Shown: positions 8,737 through 19,446 of the stretch, piece by piece
How positions within the stretch are numbered: position 1 is the first letter of the stretch
Layout of the letters: the number at the start of each line of letters is the position of its first letter
The notes under the pieces: model-generated
What the model was told of the DNA's origin: nothing
Databases searched by the model: none
The model's input: the letters and a program-made list of their open reading frames with translations, nothing else
Assembly: GCA_025057115.1 (NCBI GenBank)
Contig: JANWWZ010000017.1
Location: 1-56,210 of the forward strand
Direction of reading: 5' to 3'
Length of the DNA stretch: 56,210 nt
Origin: Bernardetiaceae bacterium
Lineage (GTDB): Bacteria; Bacteroidota; Bacteroidia; Cytophagales; Thermoflexibacteraceae
Position numbers and translations under genes: made by a program

Positions 8737-10875
8737 TTACTTAATTTCTATCATCTGATGCCCTTTAAGGATAGGCAATGTAAACACTACCCTGCCATTT
8801 TGCTGACGAAAAGATAATTTTTGCCCTTGTGGGACGGTGGTAATTTGCTTAGGAAGACGTGGCAGGCGCAAACTCACAGTGAGATTATTCACTGGCAATA
8901 CATCCTCAATAATGTCAAAATCATTGCCACGGCGTTCAGGGACGTAGTGCAACAGATGCAGTACATAGCGGTTTTGGGCTTTCTGTTCGTTGAGAGCGGC
9001 GATGGTAGCCGTAGGAGCCTCAGGCAATCGCACTAATGGTTCAGGTAGTAAAATTTTGATAGCGTTTAGCACCATTTCACGGCACCAACGGGGCGCATTG
9101 CGAGCATATTGCTTAAACACGGGATGGGCAAAGTAGATTACTTTTCCTTGTTGAGTAACGGCAGGGTAACCCAATTTCCCCGAAGAAGGCGTATGTTTAT
9201 GCGAACTAAAATGCTCCCAAGTGCGATTGAAGTAAGGCACGTGAGTCATTAATAAGGGCTGGGCTTGAGTAATTTCCACCTCCGTTCCTTTCATGTACAT
9301 AACTAGTTCAGTAGCGGGCAGCCCTTCTCCGATTCCCTTTCCATCTAATGCAATAAAATCAGGACTGTAAGGGGCATCTCCTTTAAAGCGAAGACCAAAT
9401 TGAGGAAGGGCAAAGGCTTTGTAGTCAGGAGTGAGACCTGCATAATGGGAAGCAATAATGCCGCCGCCTTGTTCGAGAAAGCGCTCTAGCTTAGTTTTGA
9501 GAGCACTATCAACAGGAATGCGGTCAGGCAAAATAAGCACTTTGTAAGCAGAAAAATCGCTCTGGCTATCTATGACATCAAATTGATGTTTCCCCTCCTG
9601 AAGCATTCGCACTGCGCCCATCATGGTTTCAGGAGTACGCGAGGATTCCCCTTGGGTCTCTTTCATATCAAATTCTTCCGTGCTCAAAAGACCAATTTCA
9701 GTAACGGCGGTGGCTCCGTAGCACCAAGGTTCCTTTTGAGCTACTTGACTATATACTTTGCCGATTAAATCGTAAGTAGCCGCATCTAGCACGCCACGAG
9801 GATGCAACTGGTCGCCGATGGAGCATTTGGCATTCATAGCCAGCATCATAAAGCATTCATATTCAAGAGCGGCTTGGTTTTTAAGAGAATGAAAATCGCC
9901 CCACGAGGTGTGAAATTTCCCAGTCATGCCCATGACATCCTTGCCTACGGTACGAGCATAGCGCACTGTAAGGGGGAAATGCAAATACCCCCACCCTCCT
10001 GAAGGAAGGGACTCTATTTCTAAGTGAGTATAAGCGGGCAAAGTGCTGCGGATAGCAGGTCCAATATGTCCGCCGTTGAAGAATATGAGGCAATTTTTAT
10101 CCATTTGCCTGATAAAGGCGGTCATATCGTGCTTGTAGTTTTCCATGACTTCTTGGTAATAAGCCAAGCGGTTAGCGGGTTTGCTGGCGTCAATGCCTTT
10201 TTTGCGCATGCCAGCTAGACAGGCTTCGTTTGCATTGGGAAATACGTGATGAATATCCAAGAACAAGCCTTGTACGGGCACTTTCTCAAAGAGCTCTTTG
10301 AGATAGGCTTTTAAAAAGTCCAAGTAGGGGGTATGGATGCAGAGATGTTCATAAAATCCTGGGTCAAAAGTGCCGTTGCCAAAGGCAAAAGGTCTGCCCT
10401 GTTCGTCGCGCATGAGCCATTCGGGATGTTCGCGGGCAGTAAATTCATCCCATTGAACAGTTACATAAATGGGAGTGCGAATATTGCGCTTATGGCAAGC
10501 TGCAATTTGCTCTTCCAGTAGTTTAGGGTGTTTGTTGTGAGGATGTCGGCGCTCTGGAAATTGGTCCGTTTGGTGGTAAATGTAGCCATGGTGGCAGCGT
10601 CCAAAAAGGGTTACTGAATTTACATTGGCTTTTTTGAGCGTATCCGCAAAGCGCTCAGGATCAAAATCAGCAGCCACATCGGGGATATGTCCACTGGTGT
10701 GAAAATCTAAATGCACTTGGCGAAATCTCAAAGGCAATCCTTGTTCCAAAGGTGTTTCTTGCACTTGGTGAAAGGCTTTTAAGTTGCCTGCTGTGGTGGG
10801 CAAGGATTGTCCAGCCAGTACAATGGCACCTGCAGCGGTAAGAGAGGATTTTTGCAAGAAGTCTCTTCTTTTCAT
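8737..10875 (-). CDS. GHL6/GH151-like glycoside hydrolase with beta-galactosidase trimerisation-type domain, Tat-exported
   Basis: Large exported enzyme of 712 residues. It opens with a twin-arginine signal (MKRRDFLQKSSLTAAGAIVL). The N-terminal part is a TIM-barrel-like domain of the GHL6 type: DFHTSGHIPDVAADFDPERF, NSVTLFGRCHHGYIYH, YVTVQWDEFTAREHPEWLMR, and a strand GLFLDIHH whose Asp could be catalytic. Residues about 395-580 look like a GATase-like beta-galactosidase trimerisation domain (KVLILPDRIPVDSAL, LEQGGGIIASHYAGL). From memory this architecture is that of family GH151, which includes alpha-L-fucosidases, and the GH95 neighbour supports a fucose-containing substrate; the exact activity is inference. 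It is last in a four-gene operon, 75 nt after GH95. Confidence 0.75.
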   Translation of the reverse strand: MKRRDFLQKSSLTAAGAIVLAGQSLPTTAGNLKAFHQVQETPLEQGLPLRFRQVHLDFHTSGHIPDVAADFDPERFADTLKKANVNSVTLFGRCHHGYIYHQTDQFPERRHPHNKHPKLLEEQIAACHKRNIRTPIYVTVQWDEFTAREHPEWLMRDEQGRPFAFGNGTFDPGFYEHLCIHTPYLDFLKAYLKELFEKVPVQGLFLDIHHVFPNANEACLAGMRKKGIDASKPANRLAYYQEVMENYKHDMTAFIRQMDKNCLIFFNGGHIGPAIRSTLPAYTHLEIESLPSGGWGYLHFPLTVRYARTVGKDVMGMTGKFHTSWGDFHSLKNQAALEYECFMMLAMNAKCSIGDQLHPRGVLDAATYDLIGKVYSQVAQKEPWCYGATAVTEIGLLSTEEFDMKETQGESSRTPETMMGAVRMLQEGKHQFDVIDSQSDFSAYKVLILPDRIPVDSALKTKLERFLEQGGGIIASHYAGLTPDYKAFALPQFGLRFKGDAPYSPDFIALDGKGIGEGLPATELVMYMKGTEVEITQAQPLLMTHVPYFNRTWEHFSSHKHTPSSGKLGYPAVTQQGKVIYFAHPVFKQYARNAPRWCREMVLNAIKILLPEPLVRLPEAPTATIAALNEQKAQNRYVLHLLHYVPERRGNDFDIIEDVLPVNNLTVSLRLPRLPKQITTVPQGQKLSFRQQNGRVVFTLPILKGHQMIEIK

Positions 10876-10950
10876 ATGCGTGTTATTTTTAGGCTTAAAA
10901 TGTTCATGAATAGAAAAGTAAGCGGAGATCGGGTCATAGTTGAATAGTTT

Positions 10951-13323
10951 TTAACGCACTTGTTTCCATTTGCCGCCTTCAAAGCTAAATTGCAACACTA
11001 CTTGGGGCTTTGTAGACTTGCGAATGATGTGGTTGCCGTACTTGAGTTGTAAAGGTGTGCCTAGTTTGGAAAGGACGGTTACTTTCTGCAGTGTTCCGTT
11101 GTCCCAACTAAAAGCTAGTTCAAAACCACCTCGTGCGCGCAAGCCCGATACGTGTCCTTTTGCCCATGCTTTCGGCAGAGCAGGGAGGAGCTCAATGGTG
11201 CCTGTATGGGATTGCAGTAGCATTTCGGCGACGCCTGCTGTAAATCCAAAATTTCCATCAATTTGAAAAGGGGGATGGTTGTCAAATAAATTATTTAGGA
11301 TCAGTTTTCGTTGCATTTCTAATAGAGTTTGCCTGGCAGCTTCTCCGTCGTAGAGGCGCGCATAAAAGTTGATGAGCCAAGCCATGCTCCAACCTGTTAG
11401 AAAGCCTTCGCCTTTGGCAGCGTGCTCTACTCGGCGAGTAATGGTGCGGCGTGCTGCTTGAAATAGTTCAGCTGTGGCAGGAGTAATTTCCTCCCCCGGA
11501 TAAAGACCAAATAACTGGGAAATATGTCGGTGTCCAGGTTCTGCTTCTTGATAATCTTCTATCCACTCTTGTATGATGCCGTAGCGCTGACTGACGCGGG
11601 TAGGGGGCAAAGCAGCAAGCGTTCGGCGACATTGCGCTAAAAATGAATCGCTTTCTCCTATTATCGTTCCTGCTTGTACACAGGCTTTTAGCAGAGCGCG
11701 AATAATTTGAATGTCTATTGTAGACCCATAGGTGAGCATGTGTTTTTCGCCATTGGGCAAAAGGTAGGTATTTTCAGGGGAGTGAGAAGGGGCAGTTACA
11801 AGGTAGCCATGTTTGTCCTTTATCAGAAAAGAGAGTATAAACTCAGCGGCTTCGCGCATGGCAGGATATGCTTGTTGTTGAAGATAGTTTTTATCTCCAC
11901 CGAATCGATAGTGTTCCCACAAATGCAAGGTAAGCCATGCGGCAGCCATAGGAAAAATGCCCCAGCGAACATTATCAGAAATGGAAGTATGTCCGAAAGG
12001 ATTGGTTAAATGATGGAGGGTCCAACCGTTGGCTCCGTAAGTTTTGCGCGCTGTAATGCGTCCTGGTTCGCGCAAGCGATTGATAAAATTTGATAAGGGC
12101 AATACTGTTTCAGGCAGGTTAGTTACTTCTGCATGCCAGTAATTCATTTGTAAGTTGATATTGGTGTGAAAATCGGAGTTCCATGCTGCCACGAAATCTT
12201 GGTTCCAAATGCCTTGTAAGTTGGCAGGCAATACCGCAGGAGGACGAGAACTGCCCATGAGCAAATAGCGCCCATATTGAAACAGAAGCACTATAAGCCC
12301 TACATCTTCTGCCCCTTGCCTTACTTTCTCTAGCCGTTCGTCAGTGGGCAACTCTGGATAGCTTTCCCCTGCTAAGTCTAATTTGACGCGGTTAAACAAG
12401 GCGGCATGCTCAGCAATGTGTTCTGAGCGTATCTGGGCATAACTTTTTTTGCTCAAGGCGTTGAGCATCTCGCTGCAGCGCTGTTGGGGATTAATCTCAC
12501 GGTCAAAATCCAGCAACGAAGGATTGTAGTCCGTAGCAGCTACTAAGTAAAACGTGGCTGTGTCGGCTTTGGTAACCCAAAAGCTATTGTTAATTGTTTG
12601 CATAGCGCCTCCTTGACACTGTCCCCAAACACGAGCTGCAAAGCGCATGTGCGGTCCTTCAGGTGTGGCATCTTTGGCAGGTAGGTCTATGATTTGCCCT
12701 GTCATTAATAATTGGTCATCGGCAATGGGTTGTACGATGGCGTCTTGCAAGCGGCTTAGAGAGAGCCGAAAAGTCAGCGATTGAGGACGCGAAGCCGTAA
12801 GGCGGATTACGATGGCATTATCAATTGCCGAGGCAAATACTTCACGTGTGAAAGTAATACCTTGATAGCTGTAAACAGTAGTAGCAATGCCAGTAACGAG
12901 GTCTAACTGACGGCGATAGCTTTCCAAAGGCGGTAAACTTCGGCGGTGGGTAAAAAAATCAATTGTCAAATCGCCTAAAGGTTGATAAGAACGAATGCGC
13001 AAATAACTGCCACGCAAGTGTTTCTCAGCCAGCTCCACAGCACTTTGGAGGTTCCCCTCTAACAACTCGCGTTGTATAAGAGGCAAATGAGCGGCGGCAT
13101 CTGCGTTGCCCTCTACCTTTGAGCCTGCCCATAGAGTTTCTTCATTGAGCTGAATGCGCTCACTGACCACATCACCAAAAACCATAGCACCCAATCTTCC
13201 ATTTCCTACAGGAAGGGCTTCATTCCAGTGGGTAGCTGGGTGCCTATACCACAACAGATGTTCTTGGGCTACCGCTGGCAAGTAAAACAATATCAACAAG
13301 CTCAATAGCATTGCCTTGTTCAT
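10951..13323 (-). CDS. GH95-family alpha-L-fucosidase (or alpha-L-galactosidase)
   Basis: GH95 enzyme of 790 residues with a signal peptide ([20 protein letters not shown]). The family hydrolyses alpha-1,2-linked L-fucose, or in some members L-galactose, by inversion. The N-terminal beta-sandwich begins [20 protein letters not shown]. In the (alpha/alpha)6 domain the catalytic set is intact: the TNIN Asn pair in [14 protein letters not shown], the acid Glu in [18 protein letters not shown] and the Asp in [14 protein letters not shown]. It overlaps the stop of the upstream gene by 4 nt (ATGA), indicating translational coupling. Periplasmic, acting on glycan fragments imported by a SusCD-type system. 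Confidence 0.93.
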   Translation of the reverse strand: MNKAMLLSLLILFYLPAVAQEHLLWYRHPATHWNEALPVGNGRLGAMVFGDVVSERIQLNEETLWAGSKVEGNADAAAHLPLIQRELLEGNLQSAVELAEKHLRGSYLRIRSYQPLGDLTIDFFTHRRSLPPLESYRRQLDLVTGIATTVYSYQGITFTREVFASAIDNAIVIRLTASRPQSLTFRLSLSRLQDAIVQPIADDQLLMTGQIIDLPAKDATPEGPHMRFAARVWGQCQGGAMQTINNSFWVTKADTATFYLVAATDYNPSLLDFDREINPQQRCSEMLNALSKKSYAQIRSEHIAEHAALFNRVKLDLAGESYPELPTDERLEKVRQGAEDVGLIVLLFQYGRYLLMGSSRPPAVLPANLQGIWNQDFVAAWNSDFHTNINLQMNYWHAEVTNLPETVLPLSNFINRLREPGRITARKTYGANGWTLHHLTNPFGHTSISDNVRWGIFPMAAAWLTLHLWEHYRFGGDKNYLQQQAYPAMREAAEFILSFLIKDKHGYLVTAPSHSPENTYLLPNGEKHMLTYGSTIDIQIIRALLKACVQAGTIIGESDSFLAQCRRTLAALPPTRVSQRYGIIQEWIEDYQEAEPGHRHISQLFGLYPGEEITPATAELFQAARRTITRRVEHAAKGEGFLTGWSMAWLINFYARLYDGEAARQTLLEMQRKLILNNLFDNHPPFQIDGNFGFTAGVAEMLLQSHTGTIELLPALPKAWAKGHVSGLRARGGFELAFSWDNGTLQKVTVLSKLGTPLQLKYGNHIIRKSTKPQVVLQFSFEGGKWKQVR

Positions 13324-15662
13324 CGTTTCGGTATGACAATAGTTTGACGCGTATGTGGCGGTATTGTTACCAAGCGAAATTTTTCAGGTTGGTCAAGCGA
13401 AGCGGCTTGATTTTCGACAAAAATTTTCACTTTGGCTTCAAACTCAGTGGGGTTGTATAGTTCAAACGTCCAGGCGTTTTTTTTAGTGGCAATTAAATGC
13501 GCTTCTATGTGATCAAATGAGAACGATTTTCCAGTTGCATCGATGTACAGCCCAGGCAACTGCCCTGTGGTGAGAAGGTTGGCGATTTGTGCCCAGGTGT
13601 TCTCGCTAAAAACTTCTCCGATGCCTTCTAGCCAGTCAGTGGTGTTACAACGCTCATTAACAGCGCCTTGAGGCAAATTGGCAATCAAGTGTCCTTTACG
13701 AGAAATATACTGTACCGAGTGGAAGGCAATGTCTTTTAATAGCTCGGCATAAAAAGGATTGCGCGTATAGTGGTAAAGTTTAAGCAACGCCAGTCCGCTA
13801 TGCGTGCAAATATTGGGGGCACCGTGTTTGTTCTGGGTATTTGCCCAAACCGCTCCTGTAGTGCGAATTTTCAATTTGCCGAAAGTAGAATGAGGAGGAA
13901 ATTGATAATCATAAGGCATGACCCAAGTGGCAAACTGAAGAGCTACTTGTTCTGCCAGTTGCAGCCATTTAGTATTTTTCGTGGCTTGATAAAGGGCAAT
14001 TGCTGATTCCAAAAGGGCATAAGTGGACTCGCTGTCAGGGTTTTGCATGGCATCGCCAGGACCACCTGTACAGTAGCCTTTTTGAATAAAAGCTGTGTCG
14101 TAATAAGTCATTACCTCACTGGCCACTGCAAGATAAGCAGGCTTGTTAAAGTACTGGGAAGCTAGGACCAATCCTGCAGGCACCAGAGCCCCACTGGCTG
14201 AACCACCTACGATAATTTCCCCTGTATAGGCGTCTGTGAATTGTCCTAGTTGTTTTTCTTTTTGCCAGTTGCGCACAAAAGCTTCTGCTACTCCTTGCAG
14301 GTTGCTTTCCCATTGAGTTACCTCGGCAAAGTCTTTTCGCCAATAAGGTTTGGTACGGTTGAGATAGTCTAGTAAGCGCAAAGCATAATACAATCCGTCA
14401 GCACTTTTGCGGACTAAATGCCATCTTCGCGTATGCGGACGGCGATAGTCTCCTGCTGTGGGCATGCCTTGGCTATAGGCTTCCCAAAAAAATCCCGAAG
14501 GAGAGATGCCTTTGGTAAGAGCAAATTGCAACTCTCGAAGTACGCGACGATAAGTAGTAGTATCTTCAGGCTGGTTGAGTAGCATGGCGTAGCCAATTTG
14601 GAACCCTCCTGTCCAACCTGGGGACCAGCGGCGCCACGAGCCTACGGAATAAAACCCTTGAGTTGGGTCCCATCCTTCATGGTTCATGTGTTGGCTCATC
14701 CAATGAGCAGCCATGGAAAAGGGTAGAGAAGGTTGGTAAGAGGTGGGAGGAAAAGGCAACTTTCGCAAAAGGGCAAATTGATGAAATAACTTTTGGAGAT
14801 GCTCAGCAGGTGAATCGTGCAACCAAATGGAAAGGGTAAAAGCGGTTCCTTCGGTGAAATGGAAAGCAGTATCTAAAGAAGGTGCTCGAGTGGTAGTTAT
14901 AGTATAGCGATATCGTTGGCGCACTACAGGAACTGTAAAACTTATCCAAGCTCGGCGGCGGTCTTTAGACTCTTCTATGCTAATGCCCGTATCTCCTAAC
15001 GAAGTGCCTTGCAAAGTCATGAGCCAGCATGCGCGGCGTTGGGCAGGTGAAAAAATGCCTATTGCTGGCGAGCTCATGTCTCCACTGCGAAACTGAATCC
15101 AGCTAACCCCTTCCCCGATTTCCAATCGCGGTACGTCGCTTATGATAGGGGGCACATGCTTGCCAATATCCGCTGGAACATCTTTGAGCGAGTCGGCAGC
15201 AGTGCGGTAAAATCGGGCATAATAAGGCAATTTAGGCGAGTAATTCACCGAGCGCGACTCAAACCGGTTGCCATTGTAAACAGCCGCAGGCATGATGACA
15301 TAGTTTTCCGTTTGCCATTGGTTGAATTCAAATACAAGTCCTACAGCGGCATGGCGCGCTTCTCCTTTGGTAACTCGGCAATGAAGTAGCACATGCACCA
15401 GATCAGGACTGAGGTGGTGCTCTTGGTAGCTAATCTGCCAGCCAGCTCCTAAAGCATGGTAAATAACAGAGTCGCCAGAGGTGGAGGGCAGCGCTGCTTG
15501 TTCTGACTTAATCAATTGGGCAAATCGAGTAGGGTCGTACTGATTGAATTGTACGTGGGCTTTTACCTGCCATTGGTCAAGCCATCTTTGGAGCCTTTGA
15601 GCAAAGCTGTGTTTTGTCCAGCACAACGGTAAGCTAATAAGACAGCATATGACGGGTTTCAT
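13320..15662 (-). CDS. unrecognised exported protein, possible (alpha/alpha)6 glycosidase
   Basis: I do not recognise this 780-residue protein. It has a short signal peptide ([22 protein letters not shown]). The first ~300 residues look beta-rich, like the N-terminal sandwich of many toroid glycosidases. From about residue 310 the pattern is helical with Trp/Tyr/Gly-rich turns: [92 protein letters not shown]. That suggests a six-hairpin fold. The C-terminal ~100 residues are again beta-rich. It overlaps both neighbours by 4 nt, between GH95 and the FAD oxidoreductase, so a role in the same glycan's breakdown is likely. Candidate acids are in the NPDSE and WEAYSQ segments but none is proven. 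It could be a new glycosidase or lyase family. Confidence 0.6.
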   Translation of the reverse strand: MKPVICCLISLPLCWTKHSFAQRLQRWLDQWQVKAHVQFNQYDPTRFAQLIKSEQAALPSTSGDSVIYHALGAGWQISYQEHHLSPDLVHVLLHCRVTKGEARHAAVGLVFEFNQWQTENYVIMPAAVYNGNRFESRSVNYSPKLPYYARFYRTAADSLKDVPADIGKHVPPIISDVPRLEIGEGVSWIQFRSGDMSSPAIGIFSPAQRRACWLMTLQGTSLGDTGISIEESKDRRRAWISFTVPVVRQRYRYTITTTRAPSLDTAFHFTEGTAFTLSIWLHDSPAEHLQKLFHQFALLRKLPFPPTSYQPSLPFSMAAHWMSQHMNHEGWDPTQGFYSVGSWRRWSPGWTGGFQIGYAMLLNQPEDTTTYRRVLRELQFALTKGISPSGFFWEAYSQGMPTAGDYRRPHTRRWHLVRKSADGLYYALRLLDYLNRTKPYWRKDFAEVTQWESNLQGVAEAFVRNWQKEKQLGQFTDAYTGEIIVGGSASGALVPAGLVLASQYFNKPAYLAVASEVMTYYDTAFIQKGYCTGGPGDAMQNPDSESTYALLESAIALYQATKNTKWLQLAEQVALQFATWVMPYDYQFPPHSTFGKLKIRTTGAVWANTQNKHGAPNICTHSGLALLKLYHYTRNPFYAELLKDIAFHSVQYISRKGHLIANLPQGAVNERCNTTDWLEGIGEVFSENTWAQIANLLTTGQLPGLYIDATGKSFSFDHIEAHLIATKKNAWTFELYNPTEFEAKVKIFVENQAASLDQPEKFRLVTIPPHTRQTIVIPKR

Positions 15663-17533
15663 AGTGCAGTTGTAAATAATTTCATAGCCACTTGGGCTCT
15701 GCTGAAGGTTTCAGGTGCTTTGGCAAGTTCTTGCCACATAGGAATAGCCTGCCAGGGTAGCAACGGTTTCCACAATTCTAGCAAAGATTTATCTGCTGGC
15801 TTTTCAGGTTCGAAGAAATGGCCAGGGAAGGCTTCAAAATACTGGCTTTCTATGTTTTTTCCATAAATACCGCGATGAAATTCACCTTTGTCAGCAGGAG
15901 GGGGACAAAGTCCATGTAATCCTCCTAGAGAGCCTATCCACTGGACGGCTTCGAAGGCTTCATGCTCAGGAGGTACATCAGAGACGTAAATGGTAGCTGA
16001 TTTGTGTTTGTGTAAAGTGCGCTGCAATTGTTTTACATCAATTTTGGAAAGGGGTTGCTTTGTATGAAAAGACTGGGCAACGGCAAGACCTGCCGCCTGC
16101 CCTAAAGCACACCAAATAGGCTCGTATCGAATGGCGCAAAATCCAATTTGGCTGCTAGAGCATGCCACAGGCACTACCAAGTTATCAATTTCTTTGGGCA
16201 GTAGCACGCCGTAAGGAATCTGGTAAGGAGGGGTATGCAAATAATACTCGCCCGTGTGCTTTCCTCCGTAAAGAGGTCCTTCGTGTGCGGTTCCGTGGCA
16301 ATTAGGACCATAGTCGCCAATGGCAATGCTATCGGGGTGAAATATGCAACGGGCATCGCCATTTACGCGGTTAGTATCGTTTTGAGTGAAGATGTACCGT
16401 CCTTGCATGCGCCTTGCCTCGCGCACGTATAGTTGGTCAGGGAGGTGATTGTCTTCGGGGAACTCGTCTTTGCACAGCCCCCATGAAAGAGCCTCTTGGC
16501 GAATGTGAGGAGGAACGGCTTCATCGTGTTGCAAAAACCACAAGAGTCCTATATTATAGTAAAGGTGTTTTTTGAAGATGGCTTGTCGCTGGGCTTTATT
16601 GCCTTCTGGCCAGGCTAGGTTTTCTCCTGGCAAGGACATGCGAACTAACCCGTTAGAAACGTCATTTACGTCAAATTTTTTATTCGGCAAGGGGTTGTAA
16701 TACGGTTGGTTTTTATAGATACAGTCGGGAGTCAGCCCGAAAACGCGCTTAATTCTCCCATCTTGGAGTAAAGGCAGGATGTCGACAAAGTCTTCTCTTC
16801 GGTAGCCTTCTGGTTGTGGGATAGGAGCTCGGTTTTCGGGTTGTTGAGTCATTGTAAGGCGAAAATTATAAGCTTGTAGTTGTTGGTTGGCAAACAAGGG
16901 GGCTAGGGTTTCACCAAATTCGCTTTGGGCTTCGCGACCTATTTTGTAGTTCACTCCCGCCATTGCCAGCAAGTCGCCCTCGTAGGAAGCATCTGCAAAG
17001 TAGCGGGCATGTAGGGATTGTTTGCGGTTTTGGATATTTACCTCTATCTGTTGGATGTTTTTATGATTGGTACCCACAGCGTGCAACTCTGCAAAAGTGA
17101 GGACTTGTACACCTGCTTGTGTGAGCATTTGCTCAAAGATAAGTTGATTGACGTGAGGTTCAGCATGCGTGCCGCGCATAGTTACTTTATGCCAGTTTTC
17201 TGAGGTGCCGTATTTGTTCTGGTAGTAGCTCACGATGCGGTGGCAGAATTCGGCATAAAGTCCTGTAAGGCTTTCATAGGTTCTAAAATCAGTGTGGGAG
17301 ATACCATTGGAGAGCATACCGCCTACGCGTTTGGTAGGTTCTACAAGCAAGGTGCGCAATCCAGCACGGGCTGCTGCTACTGCGGTCATAATGCCTCCTG
17401 GGGTACCTCCGTATACTATTAAATCCCACCTATTTTTCTTGTCCGTAGAGGCAAAGCTAGTTAAATTCTCAGCTAGCAGCATCACGCCCGCTGAACAAGC
17501 GATGCTTTGCCTGAAAAAATGCCTGCGGTTCAT
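15659..17533 (-). CDS. Tat-exported FAD-dependent oxidoreductase
   Basis: FAD-dependent oxidoreductase of the FAD_oxidored type (PF12831), 624 residues from the start I prefer at 17531-17533. That start exposes a Tat signal (MNRRHFFRQSIACSAGVML); the longer reading would precede it with a spurious tail. The dinucleotide-binding fold follows as WDLIVYGGTPGGIMTAVAAA with VEPTKRVGGMLSNG after it. Further family blocks are ARYFADASYEGDLLAMAGV, YVREARRMQGRYIFTQND and the C-terminal FAD contact PIWCALGQAAGLAVAQ. It is first in the operon and overlaps the next gene by 4 nt. Proteins of this type are often found in glycan clusters of Bacteroidota and Planctomycetota, but the substrate is not known. 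Periplasmic. Confidence 0.85.
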   Translation of the reverse strand: MNRRHFFRQSIACSAGVMLLAENLTSFASTDKKNRWDLIVYGGTPGGIMTAVAAARAGLRTLLVEPTKRVGGMLSNGISHTDFRTYESLTGLYAEFCHRIVSYYQNKYGTSENWHKVTMRGTHAEPHVNQLIFEQMLTQAGVQVLTFAELHAVGTNHKNIQQIEVNIQNRKQSLHARYFADASYEGDLLAMAGVNYKIGREAQSEFGETLAPLFANQQLQAYNFRLTMTQQPENRAPIPQPEGYRREDFVDILPLLQDGRIKRVFGLTPDCIYKNQPYYNPLPNKKFDVNDVSNGLVRMSLPGENLAWPEGNKAQRQAIFKKHLYYNIGLLWFLQHDEAVPPHIRQEALSWGLCKDEFPEDNHLPDQLYVREARRMQGRYIFTQNDTNRVNGDARCIFHPDSIAIGDYGPNCHGTAHEGPLYGGKHTGEYYLHTPPYQIPYGVLLPKEIDNLVVPVACSSSQIGFCAIRYEPIWCALGQAAGLAVAQSFHTKQPLSKIDVKQLQRTLHKHKSATIYVSDVPPEHEAFEAVQWIGSLGGLHGLCPPPADKGEFHRGIYGKNIESQYFEAFPGHFFEPEKPADKSLLELWKPLLPWQAIPMWQELAKAPETFSRAQVAMKLFTTAL

Positions 17534-17726
17534 GATAATTGAAGAAGTTGTCTCCTGCAACCTGCAATAAAAAAGGATACAAATTATTAGTGCGTATAAT
17601 GACCAAAGATTGATGAAATTTTGTTACATTCACACCTGGTAAGGTAGCAAGAATAATTTTTACCAACAAGCAAACAAGTTGATAGTTAAGGATTAAATTG
17701 ACACTCAAAGCACATATGCTTAACCT

Positions 17727-18293
17727 ATGGAAATGGGATTGGTGAGCATGGAGACGGACAATCTCGCACAGGCGTGGCAACAAATTAAAAAGGGCGATAT
17801 CAAGTCCTATGAATGGTTGTTCAAACGACTGGCGAGTAAACTTTACAGTTATGGCTACCGAATTGTTCCCAACCGCGCTATTGTAGAAGATGCACTGCAA
17901 GATTTGTTTGTCCAACTATGGGAACATCGCCAAGAATTATCGGATGTTAGATTGGTAAAGCCTTATCTATACAAGTCTATCCGAAGCCGCCTATTGCGTG
18001 TAGCAAATGGCAATCATCTTTTTTCAGAGGAGGAACTCTATTTTATTAGCACTGCCCCCTATGAAGAATCGATTATTGAACAGGAAAACGATCAGCAGTT
18101 AAATGCACACCTTTACAGTTGTCTGGGCAAATTGACACCACGCCAACGGGAGATAATTCACCTGAAGTTTTACCAACAGCTTGAATACGAGGAAATTGCA
18201 AATGTTCTTAACATGGTTTATCAAGCGGCAGTCAATTTATGCTTTCGCGCCATTAGCAGCCTTCGCCAATGTTTAAAGAATCACATTAGTTGA
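17727..18293 (+). CDS. RNA polymerase sigma factor, ECF type (FecI-like, SusCD-linked)
   Basis: ECF sigma factor of 188 residues; a start at 17748 (METDNLAQAWQQIKKGD) would give 181 and is as likely. Region 2 is seen in YGYRIVPNRAIVEDALQDLF with LWEHRQEL, and region 4 in LGKLTPRQREIIHLKFYQQL with EYEEIANVLNM. It stands first in a run with FecR, SusC and SusD, the standard Bacteroidota arrangement in which a SusC with an N-terminal signalling domain senses substrate, FecR relays it across the inner membrane and the sigma factor is released. It is divergent from the fucosidase operon, which is an obvious candidate target. Confidence 0.93.
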   Translation: MEMGLVSMETDNLAQAWQQIKKGDIKSYEWLFKRLASKLYSYGYRIVPNRAIVEDALQDLFVQLWEHRQELSDVRLVKPYLYKSIRSRLLRVANGNHLFSEEELYFISTAPYEESIIEQENDQQLNAHLYSCLGKLTPRQREIIHLKFYQQLEYEEIANVLNMVYQAAVNLCFRAISSLRQCLKNHIS

Positions 18294-18356
18294 AAAAAAA
18301 ATTTTTTTGTCTTATGTGATTATATCAGCAAGTTCTCGTTCTCTTTGAGTCAGAAA

Positions 18357-19421
18357 ATGACAGATATGGAAAGGCTTCAGTATTCGGTAGAAGACTTCCT
18401 GGCAGATCCTACTTTTCAGCGCTATGCATGGGCTCTTTTGGGTCAAGAAAGCGCTGAAAATATTGAAGCCAGGCAGTTTTGGGAAAGATGGATAGAAGCG
18501 CATCCTGAGAAGGAGGAACAAGTCCAGCAAGCTCTCGAACTAATCAAACAACTCCAAAATCTGGAAGCACGCCCTGCTCTCACGCCTTTGGAAGTGAGTA
18601 GAATGTGGGAAAAAGTGCAAATGCGCTTAGTACAAGTACAAACCAGCACACCCGCCCAAGTAACGCTTCAAGCCTCTTGGCGCAGAATGTGGTACTATGC
18701 CGCCTCGGTGGTAACAATACTTGCTGCAACGGCTGGTTTGTTGTATTGGTACTGGCTTGTGCCAGTTGAAATTGCTACTGAAGTAGGAAAGAATTACACT
18801 GTTGTACTTCCGGACAGCTCTACGGTTGTGCTTAGCGGTAACAGTAAGTTGCGCTATGCTCGCTACTGGTTCAAAGAGCGCCCCCGCGAAGTTTGGCTAA
18901 CAGAAGGGAAAGCGTACTTTAACGTCAACCATGCTGCAAGCGATAAACATTCCTTTATCGTTTATGCAGGCAAAGCACGGGTAGAAGTGGTAGGAACTAC
19001 TTTCGATGTGGTTAACCGGGATAAATCAGTAAAAGTAGTACTCAAAAGCGGCGCCCTGAAAATGCAAGTAATGGAGGAGAAAGAGGAAAGTCCTGCTGTT
19101 ACTACAATGCTTCAACCTGGTGAAGAAGCAGAGTTACCTGCAAACGCGCAAGTAATCACCAAGAGAAAGGTGCGCAGTATAGAGCGCTCAATGGACTGGG
19201 TTCAACAAAGGTTCTTGTTCGACAACACGCCTTTTGAAGAAGTAGCCAAAGCTATAGAGGAAAATTGTGGAGTGAAAATAACTATTCGCAATTCGGCATT
19301 GCGTACTCGCCGCATCACTGCTCAATTAGACTCCAAGAACCTCGATCTGTTTCTAACAGGAATTGCCAAGCTATTTGATGCTAAAGTTAAGCGCAAAGGA
19401 GAATCTGTAATATTCTATTAA
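18357..19421 (+). CDS. FecR-family anti-sigma / signal-relay protein
   Basis: Inner-membrane FecR protein of 354 residues. I begin at the ATG 18357 (MTDMERLQYSVEDFLADP); an upstream TTG is in frame. The cytosolic N-terminus (residues 1-110) should bind the sigma factor; a single membrane helix lies near residue 115-135 (MWYYAASVVTILAATAGLLY). The FecR domain follows (EVGKNYTVVLPDSSTVVLSG, EVWLTEGKAYFNVNH, FIVYAGKARVEVVGTTFDV), then the DUF4974-type C-terminal domain (FDNTPFEEVAKAIEENCGVK) that contacts the SusC signalling domain. The gap to SusC is 25 nt, so they are cotranscribed. Confidence 0.93.
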   Translation: MTDMERLQYSVEDFLADPTFQRYAWALLGQESAENIEARQFWERWIEAHPEKEEQVQQALELIKQLQNLEARPALTPLEVSRMWEKVQMRLVQVQTSTPAQVTLQASWRRMWYYAASVVTILAATAGLLYWYWLVPVEIATEVGKNYTVVLPDSSTVVLSGNSKLRYARYWFKERPREVWLTEGKAYFNVNHAASDKHSFIVYAGKARVEVVGTTFDVVNRDKSVKVVLKSGALKMQVMEEKEESPAVTTMLQPGEEAELPANAQVITKRKVRSIERSMDWVQQRFLFDNTPFEEVAKAIEENCGVKITIRNSALRTRRITAQLDSKNLDLFLTGIAKLFDAKVKRKGESVIFY

Positions 19422-19446
19422 ACTCACAGTCAATTTAACCACAAAT

